Assembly (NCBI RefSeq): GCF_964340395.1 | Contig: NC_135558.1 | Location: forward strand, 20,361,871-20,425,870 | Reading direction: 5' to 3' | Length of the DNA stretch: 64,000 bases | From: Glandiceps talaboti | Taxonomy: Eukaryota; Hemichordata; Enteropneusta; Spengelidae | Shown here: positions 21,883 to 33,063 of the stretch, piece after piece | Position numbering within the stretch: the stretch's first letter is position 1 | Layout: every line of letters begins with the position of its first letter | The notes under the pieces: model-generated | What the model saw: only the letters and a program-made list of their open reading frames with translations | Databases searched by the model: none | Told to the model about the DNA's origin: nothing | Position numbers and translations under genes: made by a program

Positions 21883-22002
21883 GCCTACGGCCATACTACG
21901 TAGAAAACACCGGTTCTCGTCCGATCACCGAAGTTAAGCTGCGTCGGGCGTGGTTAGTACTTGGATGGGAGACCGCCTGGGAATACCACGTGCCGTAGGC
22001 GT
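21883..22002 (+). rRNA. 5S rRNA: 5S rRNA, copy 35
   Basis: Identical to the reference. Promoter type A with C6 upstream; 654 bp to the next gene. Confidence 0.98.
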
Positions 22003-22536
22003 TTCTATTATATTTTTTTTTCATTTCTTTTCATTTTACTCGAGATATGTTTGTATGATTATTTTTTTTATCGTTACGAGTCTTACGACAATGACGTGAA
22101 CTGCTCGGGGTTGCGCCTCTTGTGACGAGCGCCATCTACGACAAAAAGTAACATTAGGTATTTTATTTTATTTTTTCATTTCTTTTCATTTTACTCGAGA
22201 TATGTTTGTATGATTATTTTTCAACTTGTTCTGAGAGCAACGAACACCCTGAGCAACAACCACCTGTAGCAACAACATACGACATACCGTGAATACAGTA
22301 TCTATCTGATACGGCGATCTATGTGTTCACTCACATATTACGATTACAGTTTTAAGTCAGTACGAATAACTTCTCTCGCCATTTAAAAAAAAAATTACTG
22401 CCCCCAAAAATAGGGTTGGTCGGGTTATCGGAAAAAACACATTGTTTCTGTTTACTGGTAACTGTCTTTCAGTATTTTCTAGTGGGTATTAAACGAGTCG
22501 TTAGTATATAACCTTATAACTTTGCTGTAAGTACTT

Positions 22537-22656
22537 GCCTACGGCCATACTACGTAGAAAACACCGGTTCTCGTCCGATCACCGAAGTTAAGCTGCGTCG
22601 GGCGTGGTTAGTACTTGGATGGGAGACCGCCTGGGAATACCACGTGCCGTAGGCGT
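22537..22656 (+). rRNA. 5S rRNA: 5S rRNA, copy 36
   Basis: Identical to the reference. Promoter type A with 21-bp insertion (22465-22485); 633 bp to the next gene. GACGAACGCC and CTGAGCGCAAC present. Confidence 0.98.
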
Positions 22657-23169
22657 TTCTATTATATTTTTTTTTCATTTCTTTTCATTTTACTCGAGAT
22701 ATGTTTGTATGATTATTTTTTTTATCGTTACGAGTCTTACGACAATGACGTGAACTGCTCGGGGTTGCGCCTCTTGTGACGAACGCCATCTACGACAAAA
22801 AGTAACATTAGGTATTTTATTTTATTTTTTCATTTCTTTTCATTTTACTCGAGATATGTTTGTATGATTATTTTTCAACTTGTTCTGAGCGCAACGAACA
22901 CCCTGAGCAACAACCACCTGTAGCAACAACATACGACATACCGTGAATACAGTATCTATCTGATACGGCGATCTATGTGTTCACTCACATATTACGATTA
23001 CAGTTTTAAGTCAGTACGAATAACTTCTCTCGCCATTTAAAAAAAAAATTACTGCCCCCAAAAATAGGGTTGGTCGGGTTATCGGAAAAAACGCATTGTT
23101 TCTGTTTACTGGTAACTGGTATTAAACGAGTCGTTAGTGTATAACCTTATAACTTTGCTGTAAGTACTT

Positions 23170-23289
23170 GCCTACGGCCATACTACGTAGAAAACACCGG
23201 TTCTCGTCCGATCACCGAAGTTAAGCTGCGTCGGGCGTGGTTAGTACTTGGATGGGAGACCGCCTGGGAATACCACGTGCCGTAGGCGT
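23170..23289 (+). rRNA. 5S rRNA: 5S rRNA, copy 37
   Basis: Identical to the reference. Promoter type G; 633 bp to the next gene. TATTTAATATT linker shared with copy 28. Confidence 0.98.
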
Positions 23290-23802
23290 TTCTATTATAT
23301 TTTTTTTTTCATTTCTTTTCATTTTACTCGAGATATGTTTGTATGATCATTTTTTTTATCGTTACGAGTCTTACGACAATGACGTGAACTGCTCGGGGTT
23401 GCGCATCTTGTGACGAGTGCCATCTACGACAAAAAGTAACATTAGGTATTTAATATTTTTTTTCATTTCTTTTCATTTTACTCGAGATATATTTGTATGA
23501 TTATTTTTCAACTTGTTCTGAGAGCAACGAACACCCTGAGCAACAACCACCTGTAGCAACAACATACGACATACCATGAAAACAGTATCTATCTGATACG
23601 GCGATCTATGTGTTCACTCACATATTACGATTACAGTTTTAAGTCAGTACGAATAACTTCTCTCGCCATTTAAAAAAAAAATTACTGCCCCCAAAAATAG
23701 GGTTGGTCGGGTTATCGGAAAAAACGCATTGTTTCTGTTTACTGGTAACTGGTATTAAACGAGTCGTTAGTATATAACCTTATAACTTTGCTGTAAGTAC
23801 TT

Positions 23803-23922
23803 GCCTACGGCCATACTACGTAGAAAACACCGGTTCTCGTCCGATCACCGAAGTTAAGCTGCGTCGGGCGTGGTTAGTACTTGGATGGGAGACCGCCTGG
23901 GAATACCACGTGCCGTAGGCGT
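23803..23922 (+). rRNA. 5S rRNA: 5S rRNA, copy 38
   Basis: Identical to the reference. Promoter type A; here the C-run upstream is the common C5. 655 bp to the next gene. Confidence 0.98.
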
Positions 23923-24457
23923 TTCTATTATATTTTTTTTTTCATTTCTTTTCATTTTACTCGAGATATGTTTGTATGATTATTTTTTTTATCGTTACGA
24001 GTCTTACGACAATGACGTGAACTGCTCGGGGTTGCGCCTCTTGTGACGAGCGCCATCTACGACAAAAAGTAACATTAGGTATTTTATTTTATTTTTTCAT
24101 TTCTTTTCATTTTACTCGAGATATGTTTGTATGATTATTTTTCAACTTGTTCTGAGAGCAACGAACACCCTGAGCAACAACCACCTGTAGCAACAACATA
24201 CGACATACCGTGAATACAGTATCTATCTGATACGGCGATCTATGTGTTCACTCACATATTACGATTACAGTTTTAAGTCAGTACGAATAACTTCTCTCGC
24301 CATTTAAAAAAAAAATTACTGCCCCCAAAAATAGGGTTGGTCGGGTTATCGGAAAAAACACATTGTTTCTGTTTACTGGTAACTGTCTTTCAGTATTTTC
24401 TAGTGGGTATTAAACGAGTCGTTAGTATATAACCTTATAACTTTGCTGTAAGTACTT

Positions 24458-24577
24458 GCCTACGGCCATACTACGTAGAAAACACCGGTTCTCGTCCGAT
24501 CACCGAAGTTAAGCTGCGTCGGGCGTGGTTAGTACTTGGATGGGAGACCGCCTGGGAATACCACGTGCCGTAGGCGT
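24458..24577 (+). rRNA. 5S rRNA: 5S rRNA, copy 39
   Basis: Identical to the reference. Promoter type A with 21-bp insertion (24386-24406); 632 bp to the next gene. GACGAACGCC type. Confidence 0.98.
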
Positions 24578-25089
24578 TTCTATTATATTTTTTTTTCATT
24601 TCTTTTCATTTTACTCGAGATATGTTTGTATGATTATTTTTTTATCGTTACGAGTCTTACGACAATGACGTGAACTGCTCGGGGTTGCGCCTCTTGTGAC
24701 GAACGCCATCTACGACAAAAAGTAACATTAGGTATTTTATTTTATTTTTTCATTTCTTTTCATTTTACTCGAGATATGTTTGTATGATTATTTTTCAACT
24801 TGTTCTGAGCGCAACGAACACCCTGAGCAACAACCACCTGTAGCAACAACATACGACATACCGTGAATACAGTATCTATCTGATACGGCGATCTATGTGT
24901 TCACTCACATATTACGATTACAGTTTTAAGTCAGTACGAATAACTTCTCTCGCCATTTAAAAAAAAAATTACTGCCCCCAAAAATAGGGTTGGTCGGGTT
25001 ATCGGAAAAAACGCATTGTTTCTGTTTACTGGTAACTGGTATTAAACGAGTCGTTAGTATATAACCTTATAACTTTGCTGTAAGTACTT

Positions 25090-25209
25090 GCCTACGGCCA
25101 TACTACGTAGAAAACACCGGTTCTCGTCCGATCACCGAAGTTAAGCTGCGTCGGGCGTGGTTAGTACTTGGATGGGAGACCGCCTGGGAATACCACGTGC
25201 CGTAGGCGT
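25090..25209 (+). rRNA. 5S rRNA: 5S rRNA, copy 40
   Basis: Identical to the reference. Promoter type A where the trimer order predicts type G, so one G unit is missing here. 655 bp to the next gene. Confidence 0.98.
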
Positions 25210-25744
25210 TTCTATTATATTTTTTTTTTCATTTCTTTTCATTTTACTCGAGATATGTTTGTATGATTATTTTTTTTATCGTTACGAGTCTTACGACAAT
25301 GACGTGAACTGCTCGGGGTTGCGCCTCTTGTGACGAGCGCCATCTACGACAAAAAGTAACATTAGGTATTTTATTTTATTTTTTCATTTCTTTTCATTTT
25401 ACTCGAGATATGTTTGTATGATTATTTTTCAACTTGTTCTGAGAGCAACGAACACCCTGAGCAACAACCACCTGTAGCAACAACATACGACATACCGTGA
25501 ATACAGTATCTATCTGATACGGCGATCTATGTGTTCACTCACATATTACGATTACAGTTTTAAGTCAGTACGAATAACTTCTCTCGCCATTTAAAAAAAA
25601 AATTACTGCCCCCAAAAATAGGGTTGGTCGGGTTATCGGAAAAAACACATTGTTTCTGTTTACTGGTAACTGTCTTTCAGTATTTTCTAGTGGGTATTAA
25701 ACGAGTCGTTAGTATATAACCTTATAACTTTGCTGTAAGTACTT

Positions 25745-25864
25745 GCCTACGGCCATACTACGTAGAAAACACCGGTTCTCGTCCGATCACCGAAGTTAAG
25801 CTGCGTCGGGCGTGGTTAGTACTTGGATGGGAGACCGCCTGGGAATACCACGTGCCGTAGGCGT
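25745..25864 (+). rRNA. 5S rRNA: 5S rRNA, copy 41
   Basis: Identical to the reference. Promoter type A with 21-bp insertion (25673-25693). The next gene is 787 bp away because the spacer holds an extra 154-bp half-spacer (26039-26192). Confidence 0.98.
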
Positions 25865-26038
25865 TTCTATTATATTTTTTTTTCATTTCTTTTCATTTTA
25901 CTCGAGATATGTTTGTATGATTATTTTTTTTATCGTTACGAGTCTTACGACAATGACGTGAACTGCTCGGGGTTGCGCCTCTTGTGACGAACGCCATCTA
26001 CGACAAAAAGTAACATTAGGTATTTTATTTTATTTTTT

Positions 26039-26192
26039 CATTTCTTTTCATTTTACTCGAGATATGTTTGTATGATCATTTTTTTTATCGTTACGAGTCT
26101 TACGACAATGACGTGAACTGCTCGGGGTTGCGCATCTTGTGACGAGTGCCATCTACGACAAAAAGTAACATTAGGTATTTTATATTTTTTTT
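26039..26192 (+). repeat. Extra 154-bp half-spacer without a gene
   Basis: The segment from one module to the next occurs twice in this spacer, giving three modules (starts at 25884, 26039 and 26193). The first half-spacer has GACGAACGCC (insertion-type unit), the second has GATCAT/GCATCT/GAGTGCC (type G unit). Module 2 of one unit was thus joined to module 1 of another by unequal exchange, without a 5S gene in between. Confidence 0.9.
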
Positions 26193-26531
26193 CATTTCTT
26201 TTCATTTTACTCGAGATATATTTGTATGATTATTTTTCAACTTGTTCTGAGAGCAACGAACACCCTGAGCAACAACCACCTGTAGCAACAACATACGACA
26301 TACCATGAAAACAGTATCTATCTGATACGGCGATCTATGTGTTCACTCACATATTACGATTACAGTTTTAAGTCAGTACGAATAACTTCTCTCGCCATTT
26401 AAAAAAAAAATTACTGCCCCCAAAAATAGGGTTGGTCGGGTTATCGGAAAAAACGCATTGTTTCTGTTTACTGGTAACTGGTATTAAACGAGTCGTTAGT
26501 ATATAACCTTATAACTTTGCTGTAAGTACTT

Positions 26532-26651
26532 GCCTACGGCCATACTACGTAGAAAACACCGGTTCTCGTCCGATCACCGAAGTTAAGCTGCGTCGGGCGT
26601 GGTTAGTACTTGGATGGGAGACCGCCTGGAAATACCACGTGCCGTAGGCGT
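26532..26651 (+). rRNA. 5S rRNA: 5S rRNA, copy 42 (G99A)
   Basis: Third carrier of G99A, 15.5 kb from copies 15 and 18. The flanking order CCATGAAAAC upstream and GATTAT/GCCTCT downstream is that of copies 15 and 18, so it is probably a related unit, not a new mutation. Promoter type A; 635 bp to the next gene. Confidence 0.95.
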
Positions 26652-27166
26652 TTCTATTATATTTTTTTTTTTCATTTCTTTTCATTTTACTCGAGATATG
26701 TTTGTATGATTATTTTTTTTATCGTTACGAGTCTTACGACAATGACGTGAACTGCTCGGGGTTGCGCCTCTTGTGACGAGCGCCATCTACGACAAAAAGT
26801 AACATTAGGTATTTTATTTTATTTTTTCATTTCTTTTCATTTTACTCGAGATATGTTTGTATGATTATTTTTCAACTTGTTCTGAGAGCAACGAACACCC
26901 TGAGCAACAACCACCTGTAGCAACAACATACGACATACCGTGAATACAGTATCTATCTGATACGGCGATCTATGTGTTCACTCACATATTACGATTACAG
27001 TTTTAAGTCAGTACGAATAACTTCTCTCGCCATTTAAAAAAAAAATTACTGCCCCCAAAAATAGGGTTGGTCGGGTTATCGGAAAAAACGCATTGTTTCT
27101 GTTTACTGGTAACTGGTATTAAACGAGTCGTTAGTGTATAACCTTATAACTTTGCTGTAAGTACTT

Positions 27167-27286
27167 GCCTACGGCCATACTACGTAGAAAACACCGGTTC
27201 TCGTCCGATCACCGAAGTTAAGCTGCGTCGGGCGTGGTTAGTACTTGGATGGGAGACCGCCTGGGAATACCACGTGCCGTAGGCGT
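27167..27286 (+). rRNA. 5S rRNA: 5S rRNA, copy 43
   Basis: Identical to the reference. Promoter type G; 645 bp to the next gene: the 35-bp patch adds 27 bp and a 16-bp deletion near 27520 removes some. Private GGCGTTCTATG in the spacer. Confidence 0.98.
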
Positions 27287-27519
27287 TTCTATTATATTTT
27301 TTTTTTCATTTCTTTTCATTTTACTCGAGATATGTTTGTATGATTATTTTTTTTATCGTTACGAGTCTTACGACAATGACGTGAACTGCTCGGGGTTGCG
27401 CCTCTTGTGACGAGCGCCATCTACGACAAAAAGTAACATTAGGTATTTTATTTTATTTTTTCATTTCTTTTCATTTTACTCGAGATATGTTTGTATGATT
27501 ATTTTTCAACTTGTTCTGA

Positions 27520-27526
27520 GAGCAAC
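27520..27526 (+). other. Junction of a 16-bp spacer deletion between GAGCAAC repeats
   Basis: Normal units have GAGCAAC, then GAACACCCT, then GAGCAAC. Here only one GAGCAAC is left. Loss of one repeat plus the 9 bp between fits slippage. Confidence 0.85.
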
Positions 27527-27639
27527 AACCACCTGTAGCAACAACATACGACATACCGTGAATACAGTATCTATCTGATACGGCGTTCTATGTGTTCACT
27601 CACATATTACGATTACAGTTTTAAGTCAGTACGAATAAC

Positions 27640-27674
27640 TTTCATTTACTTTTCATTTCTTTTCATTTTACTCG
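27640..27674 (+). repeat. 35-bp module-like patch, sixth copy
   Basis: Last copy of the patch in the window, before gene 44; again followed by a G promoter. Confidence 0.9.
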
Positions 27675-27811
27675 CCATTTAAAAAAAAAATTACTGCCCC
27701 CAAAAATAGGGTTGGTCGGGTTATCGGAAAAAACTCATTGTTTCTGTTTACTGGTAACTGGTATTAAACGAGTCGTTAGTGTATAACCTTATAACTTTGC
27801 TGTAAGTACTT

Positions 27812-27931
27812 GCCTACGGCCATACTACGTAGAAAACACCGGTTCTCGTCCGATCACCGAAGTTAAGCTGCGTCGGGCGTGGTTAGTACTTGGATGGGAG
27901 ACCGCCTGGGAATACCACGTGCCGTAGGCGT
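27812..27931 (+). rRNA. 5S rRNA: 5S rRNA, copy 44
   Basis: Identical to the reference. Promoter type G; 634 bp to the next gene. Private ACTCATTG upstream in place of ACGCATTG. Confidence 0.98.
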
Positions 27932-28445
27932 TTCTATTATATTTTTTTTTTTCATTTCTTTTCATTTTACTCGAGATATGTTTGTATGATCATTTTTTTT
28001 ATCGTTACGAGTCTTACGACAATGACGTGAACTGCTCGGGGTTGCGCATCTTGTGACGAGTGCCATCTACGACAAAAAGTAACATTAGGTATTTTATATT
28101 TTTTTTCATTTCTTTTCATTTTACTCGAGATATATTTGTATGATTATTTTTCAACTTGTTCTGAGAGCAACGAACACCCTGAGCAACAACCACCTGTAGC
28201 AACAACATACGACATACCATGAAAACAGTATCTATCTGATACGGCGATCTATGTGTTCACTCACATATTACGATTACAGTTTTAAGTCAGTACGAATAAC
28301 TTCTCTCGCCATTTAAAAAAAAAATTACTGCCCCCAAAAATAGGGTTGGTCGGGTTATCGGAAAAAACGCATTGTTTCTGTTTACTGGTAACTGGTATTA
28401 AACGAGTCGTTAGTATATAACCTTATAACTTTGCTGTAAGTACTT

Positions 28446-28565
28446 GCCTACGGCCATACTACGTAGAAAACACCGGTTCTCGTCCGATCACCGAAGTTAA
28501 GCTGCGTCGGGCGTGGTTAGTACTTGGATGGGAGACCGCCTGGGAATACCACGTGCCGTAGGCGT
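28446..28565 (+). rRNA. 5S rRNA: 5S rRNA, copy 45
   Basis: Identical to the reference. Promoter type A; 656 bp to the next gene. First unit with CAACAAACCTG (2 bp shorter) and with GTGTAATTCACTC (3 bp longer) in the hairpin loop; private CATTGTACTCG and GCCAGCTAC. Confidence 0.98.
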
Positions 28566-29101
28566 TTCTATTATATTTTTTTTTTCATTTCTTTTCATTG
28601 TACTCGAGATATGTTTGTATGATTATTTTTTTTATCGTTACGAGTCTTACGACAATGACGTGAACTGCTCGGGGTTGCGCCTCTTGTGACGAGCGCCAGC
28701 TACGACAAAAAGTAACATTAGGTATTTTATTTTATTTTTTCATTTCTTTTCATTTTACTCGAGATATGTTTGTATGATTATTTTTCAACTTGTTCTGAGA
28801 GCAACGAACACCCTGAGCAACAAACCTGTAGCAACAACATACGACATACCATGAATACAGTATCTATCTGATACGGCGATCTATGTGTAATTCACTCACA
28901 TATTACGATTACAGTTTTAAGTCAGTACGAATAACTTCTCTCGCCATTTAAAAAAAAAATTACTGCCCCCAAAAATAGGGTTGGTCGGGTTATCGGAAAA
29001 AACACATTGTTTCTGTTTACTGGTAACTGTCTTTCAGTATTTTCTAGTGGGTATTAAACGAGTCGTTAGTATATAACCTTATAACTTTGCTGTAAGTACT
29101 T

Positions 29102-29221
29102 GCCTACGGCCATACTACGTAGAAAACACCGGTTCTCGTCCGATCAGCGAAGTTAAGCTGCGTCGGGCGTGGTTAGTACTTGGATGGGAGACCGCCTGGG
29201 AATACCACGTGCCGTAGGCGT
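29102..29221 (+). rRNA. 5S rRNA: 5S rRNA, copy 46 (C46G)
   Basis: C to G at base 46 (CCGATCAGCGAAG) turns the helix III pair G31-C46 into a G-G mismatch, in the arm contacted by ribosomal protein L5/TFIIIA. This is the only copy with the change. Possibly impaired; the gene is otherwise whole. Promoter type A with 21-bp insertion (29030-29050); 634 bp to the next gene. Confidence 0.95.
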
Positions 29222-29735
29222 TTCTATTATATTTTTTTTTTCATTTCTTTTCATTTTACTCGAGATATGTTTGTATGATTATTTTTTTTATCGTTACGAG
29301 TCTTACGACAATGACGTGAACTGCTCGGGGTTGCGCCTCTTGTGACGAACGCCATCTACGACAAAAAGTAACATTAGGTATTTTATTTTATTTTTTCATT
29401 TCTTTTCATTTTACTCGAGATATGTTTGTATGATTATTTTTCAACTTGTTCTGAGCGCAACGAACACCCTGAGCAACAACCACCTGTAGCAACAACATAC
29501 GACATACCGTGAATACAGTATCTATCTGATACGGCGATCTATGTGTTCACTCACATATTACGATTACAGTTTTAAGTCAGTACGAATAACTTCTCTCGCC
29601 ATTTAAAAAAAAAATTACTGCCCCCAAAAATAGGGTTGGTCGGGTTATCGGAAAAAACGCATTGTTTCTGTTTACTGGTAACTGGTATTAAACGAGTCGT
29701 TAGTGTATAACCTTATAACTTTGCTGTAAGTACTT

Positions 29736-29855
29736 GCCTACGGCCATACTACGTAGAAAACACCGGTTCTCGTCCGATCACCGAAGTTAAGCTGCGTCGG
29801 GCGTGGTTAGTACTTGGATGGGAGACCGCCTGGGAATACCACGTGCCGTAGGCGT
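29736..29855 (+). rRNA. 5S rRNA: 5S rRNA, copy 47
   Basis: Identical to the reference. Promoter type G; 653 bp to the next gene. Spacer has TTTTTCTTTTC at module 2 and CAACAAACCTG, as in copies 50 and 52. Confidence 0.98.
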
Positions 29856-30388
29856 TTCTATTATATTTTTTTTTTCATTTCTTTTCATTTTACTCGAGAT
29901 ATGTTTGTATGATTATTTTTTTTATCGTTACGAGTCTTACGACAATGACGTGAACTGCTCGGGGTTGCGCCTCTTGTGACGAGCGCCATCTACGACAAAA
30001 AGTAACATTAGGTATTTTATTTTATTTTTTCTTTTCTTTTCATTTTACTCGAGATATGTTTGTATGATTATTTTTCAACTTGTTCTGAGAGCAACGAACA
30101 CCCTGAGCAACAAACCTGTAGCAACAACATACGACATACCATGAATACAGTATCTATCTGATACGGCGATCTATGTGTTCACTCACATATTACGATTACA
30201 GTTTTAAGTCAGTACGAATAACTTCTCTCGCCATTTAAAAAAAAAATTACTGCCCCCAAAAATAGGGTTGGTCGGGTTATCGGAAAAAACACATTGTTTC
30301 TGTTTACTGGTAACTGTCTTTCAGTATTTTCTAGTGGGTATTAAACGAGTCGTTAGTATATAACCTTATAACTTTGCTGTAAGTACTT

Positions 30389-30508
30389 GCCTACGGCCAT
30401 ACTACGTAGAAAACACCGGTTCTCGTCCGATCACCGAAGTTAAGCTGCGTCGGGCGTGGTTAGTACTTGGATGGGAGACCGCCTGGGAATACCACGTGCC
30501 GTAGGCGT
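30389..30508 (+). rRNA. 5S rRNA: 5S rRNA, copy 48
   Basis: Identical to the reference. Promoter type A with 21-bp insertion (30317-30337); 633 bp to the next gene. GACGAACGCC but CTGAGAGCAAC, a new combination also in copies 51 and 53. Confidence 0.98.
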
Positions 30509-31021
30509 TTCTATTATATTTTTTTTTCATTTCTTTTCATTTTACTCGAGATATGTTTGTATGATTATTTTTTTTATCGTTACGAGTCTTACGACAATGA
30601 CGTGAACTGCTCGGGGTTGCGCCTCTTGTGACGAACGCCATCTACGACAAAAAGTAACATTAGGTATTTTATTTTATTTTTTCATTTCTTTTCATTTTAC
30701 TCGAGATATGTTTGTATGATTATTTTTCAACTTGTTCTGAGAGCAACGAACACCCTGAGCAACAACCACCTGTAGCAACAACATACGACATACCGTGAAT
30801 ACAGTATCTATCTGATACGGCGATCTATGTGTTCACTCACATATTACGATTACAGTTTTAAGTCAGTACGAATAACTTCTCTCGCCATTTAAAAAAAAAA
30901 TTACTGCCCCCAAAAATAGGGTTGGTCGGGTTATCGGAAAAAACGCATTGTTTCTGTTTACTGGTAACTGGTATTAAACGAGTCGTTAGTGTATAACCTT
31001 ATAACTTTGCTGTAAGTACTT

Positions 31022-31141
31022 GCCTACGGCCATACTACGTAGAAAACACCGGTTCTCGTCCGATCACCGAAGTTAAGCTGCGTCGGGCGTGGTTAGTACT
31101 TGGATGGGAGACCGCCTGGGAATACCACGTGCCGTAGGCGT
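31022..31141 (+). rRNA. 5S rRNA: 5S rRNA, copy 49
   Basis: Identical to the reference. Promoter type G, yet the spacer has the GACGAACGCC and CTGAGCGCAAC of insertion-type units; this points to exchange within or near the gene. 633 bp to the next gene. Module 1 ends in an unbroken T-run (GATTTTTTTT). Confidence 0.98.
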
Positions 31142-31654
31142 TTCTATTATATTTTTTTTTTCATTTCTTTTCATTTTACTCGAGATATGTTTGTATGATT
31201 TTTTTTTTATCGTTACGAGTCTTACGACAATGACGTGAACTGCTCGGGGTTGCGCCTCTTGTGACGAACGCCATCTACGACAAAAAGTAACATTAGGTAT
31301 TTTATTTTATTTTTTCATTTCTTTTCATTTTACTCGAGATATGTTTGTATGATTATTTTTCAACTTGTTCTGAGCGCAACGAACACCCTGAGCAACAACC
31401 ACCTGTAGCAACAACATACGACATACCGTGAATACAGTATCTATCTGATACGGCGATCTATGTGTTCACTCACATATTACGATTACAGTTTTAAGTCAGT
31501 ACGAATAACTTCTCTCGCCATTTAAAAAAAAAATTACTGCCCCCAAAAATAGGGTTGGTCGGGTTATCGGAAAAAACGCATTGTTTCTGTTTACTGGTAA
31601 CTGGTATTAAACGAGTCGTTAGTGTATAACCTTATAACTTTGCTGTAAGTACTT

Positions 31655-31774
31655 GCCTACGGCCATACTACGTAGAAAACACCGGTTCTCGTCCGATCAC
31701 CGAAGTTAAGCTGCGTCGGGCGTGGTTAGTACTTGGATGGGAGACCGCCTGGGAATACCACGTGCCGTAGGCGT
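31655..31774 (+). rRNA. 5S rRNA: 5S rRNA, copy 50
   Basis: Identical to the reference. Promoter type G; 656 bp to the next gene. CAACAAACCTG and the 3-bp longer hairpin loop, as in copy 45. Confidence 0.98.
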
Positions 31775-32310
31775 TTCTATTATATTTTTTTTTTCATTTC
31801 TTTTCATTTTACTCGAGATATGTTTGTATGATTATTTTTTTTATCGTTACGAGTCTTACGACAATGACGTGAACTGCTCGGGGTTGCGCCTCTTGTGACG
31901 AGCGCCATCTACGACAAAAAGTAACATTAGGTATTTTATTTTATTTTTTCTTTTCTTTTCATTTTACTCGAGATATGTTTGTATGATTATTTTTCAACTT
32001 GTTCTGAGAGCAACGAACACCCTGAGCAACAAACCTGTAGCAACAACATACGACATACCATGAATACAGTATCTATCTGATACGGCGATCTATGTGTAAT
32101 TCACTCACATATTACGATTACAGTTTTAAGTCAGTACGAATAACTTCTCTCGCCATTTAAAAAAAAAATTACTGCCCCCAAAAATAGGGTTGGTCGGGTT
32201 ATCGGAAAAAACACATTGTTTCTGTTTACTGGTAACTGTCTTTCAGTATTTTCTAGTGGGTATTAAACGAGTCGTTAGTATATAACCTTATAACTTTGCT
32301 GTAAGTACTT

Positions 32311-32430
32311 GCCTACGGCCATACTACGTAGAAAACACCGGTTCTCGTCCGATCACCGAAGTTAAGCTGCGTCGGGCGTGGTTAGTACTTGGATGGGAGA
32401 CCGCCTGGGAATACCACGTGCCGTAGGCGT
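32311..32430 (+). rRNA. 5S rRNA: 5S rRNA, copy 51
   Basis: Identical to the reference. Promoter type A with 21-bp insertion (32239-32259); 633 bp to the next gene. Confidence 0.98.
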
Positions 32431-32943
32431 TTCTATTATATTTTTTTTTCATTTCTTTTCATTTTACTCGAGATATGTTTGTATGATTATTTTTTTTATC
32501 GTTACGAGTCTTACGACAATGACGTGAACTGCTCGGGGTTGCGCCTCTTGTGACGAACGCCATCTACGACAAAAAGTAACATTAGGTATTTTATTTTATT
32601 TTTTCATTTCTTTTCATTTTACTCGAGATATGTTTGTATGATTATTTTTCAACTTGTTCTGAGAGCAACGAACACCCTGAGCAACAACCACCTGTAGCAA
32701 CAACATACGACATACCGTGAATACAGTATCTATCTGATACGGCGATCTATGTGTTCACTCACATATTACGATTACAGTTTTAAGTCAGTACGAATAACTT
32801 CTCTCGCCATTTAAAAAAAAAATTACTGCCCCCAAAAATAGGGTTGGTCGGGTTATCGGAAAAAACGCATTGTTTCTGTTTACTGGTAACTGGTATTAAA
32901 CGAGTCGTTAGTGTATAACCTTATAACTTTGCTGTAAGTACTT

Positions 32944-33063
32944 GCCTACGGCCATACTACGTAGAAAACACCGGTTCTCGTCCGATCACCGAAGTTAAGC
33001 TGCGTCGGGCGTGGTTAGTACTTGGATGGGAGACCGCCTGGGAATACCACGTGCCGTAGGCGT
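32944..33063 (+). rRNA. 5S rRNA: 5S rRNA, copy 52
   Basis: Identical to the reference. Promoter type G; 653 bp to the next gene. CAACAAACCTG spacer. Copies 47-48 and 52-53 repeat as a dimer of insertion and G units. Confidence 0.98.

Larger units (their letters stand above)
20589..22536 (+). repeat. Trimer higher-order repeat of zone II, third period (1,948 bp)
   Basis: Genes 33-35; longer than the other periods by about 27 bp because of the 35-bp patch. Confidence 0.8.
22537..24457 (+). repeat. Trimer higher-order repeat of zone II, fourth period (1,921 bp)
   Basis: Genes 36-38. It shares TATTTAATATT (after gene 37) with the first period but not with the second or third, which hints at a larger nine-unit duplication (gene 28 to gene 37, 5,788 bp). 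Confidence 0.8.
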
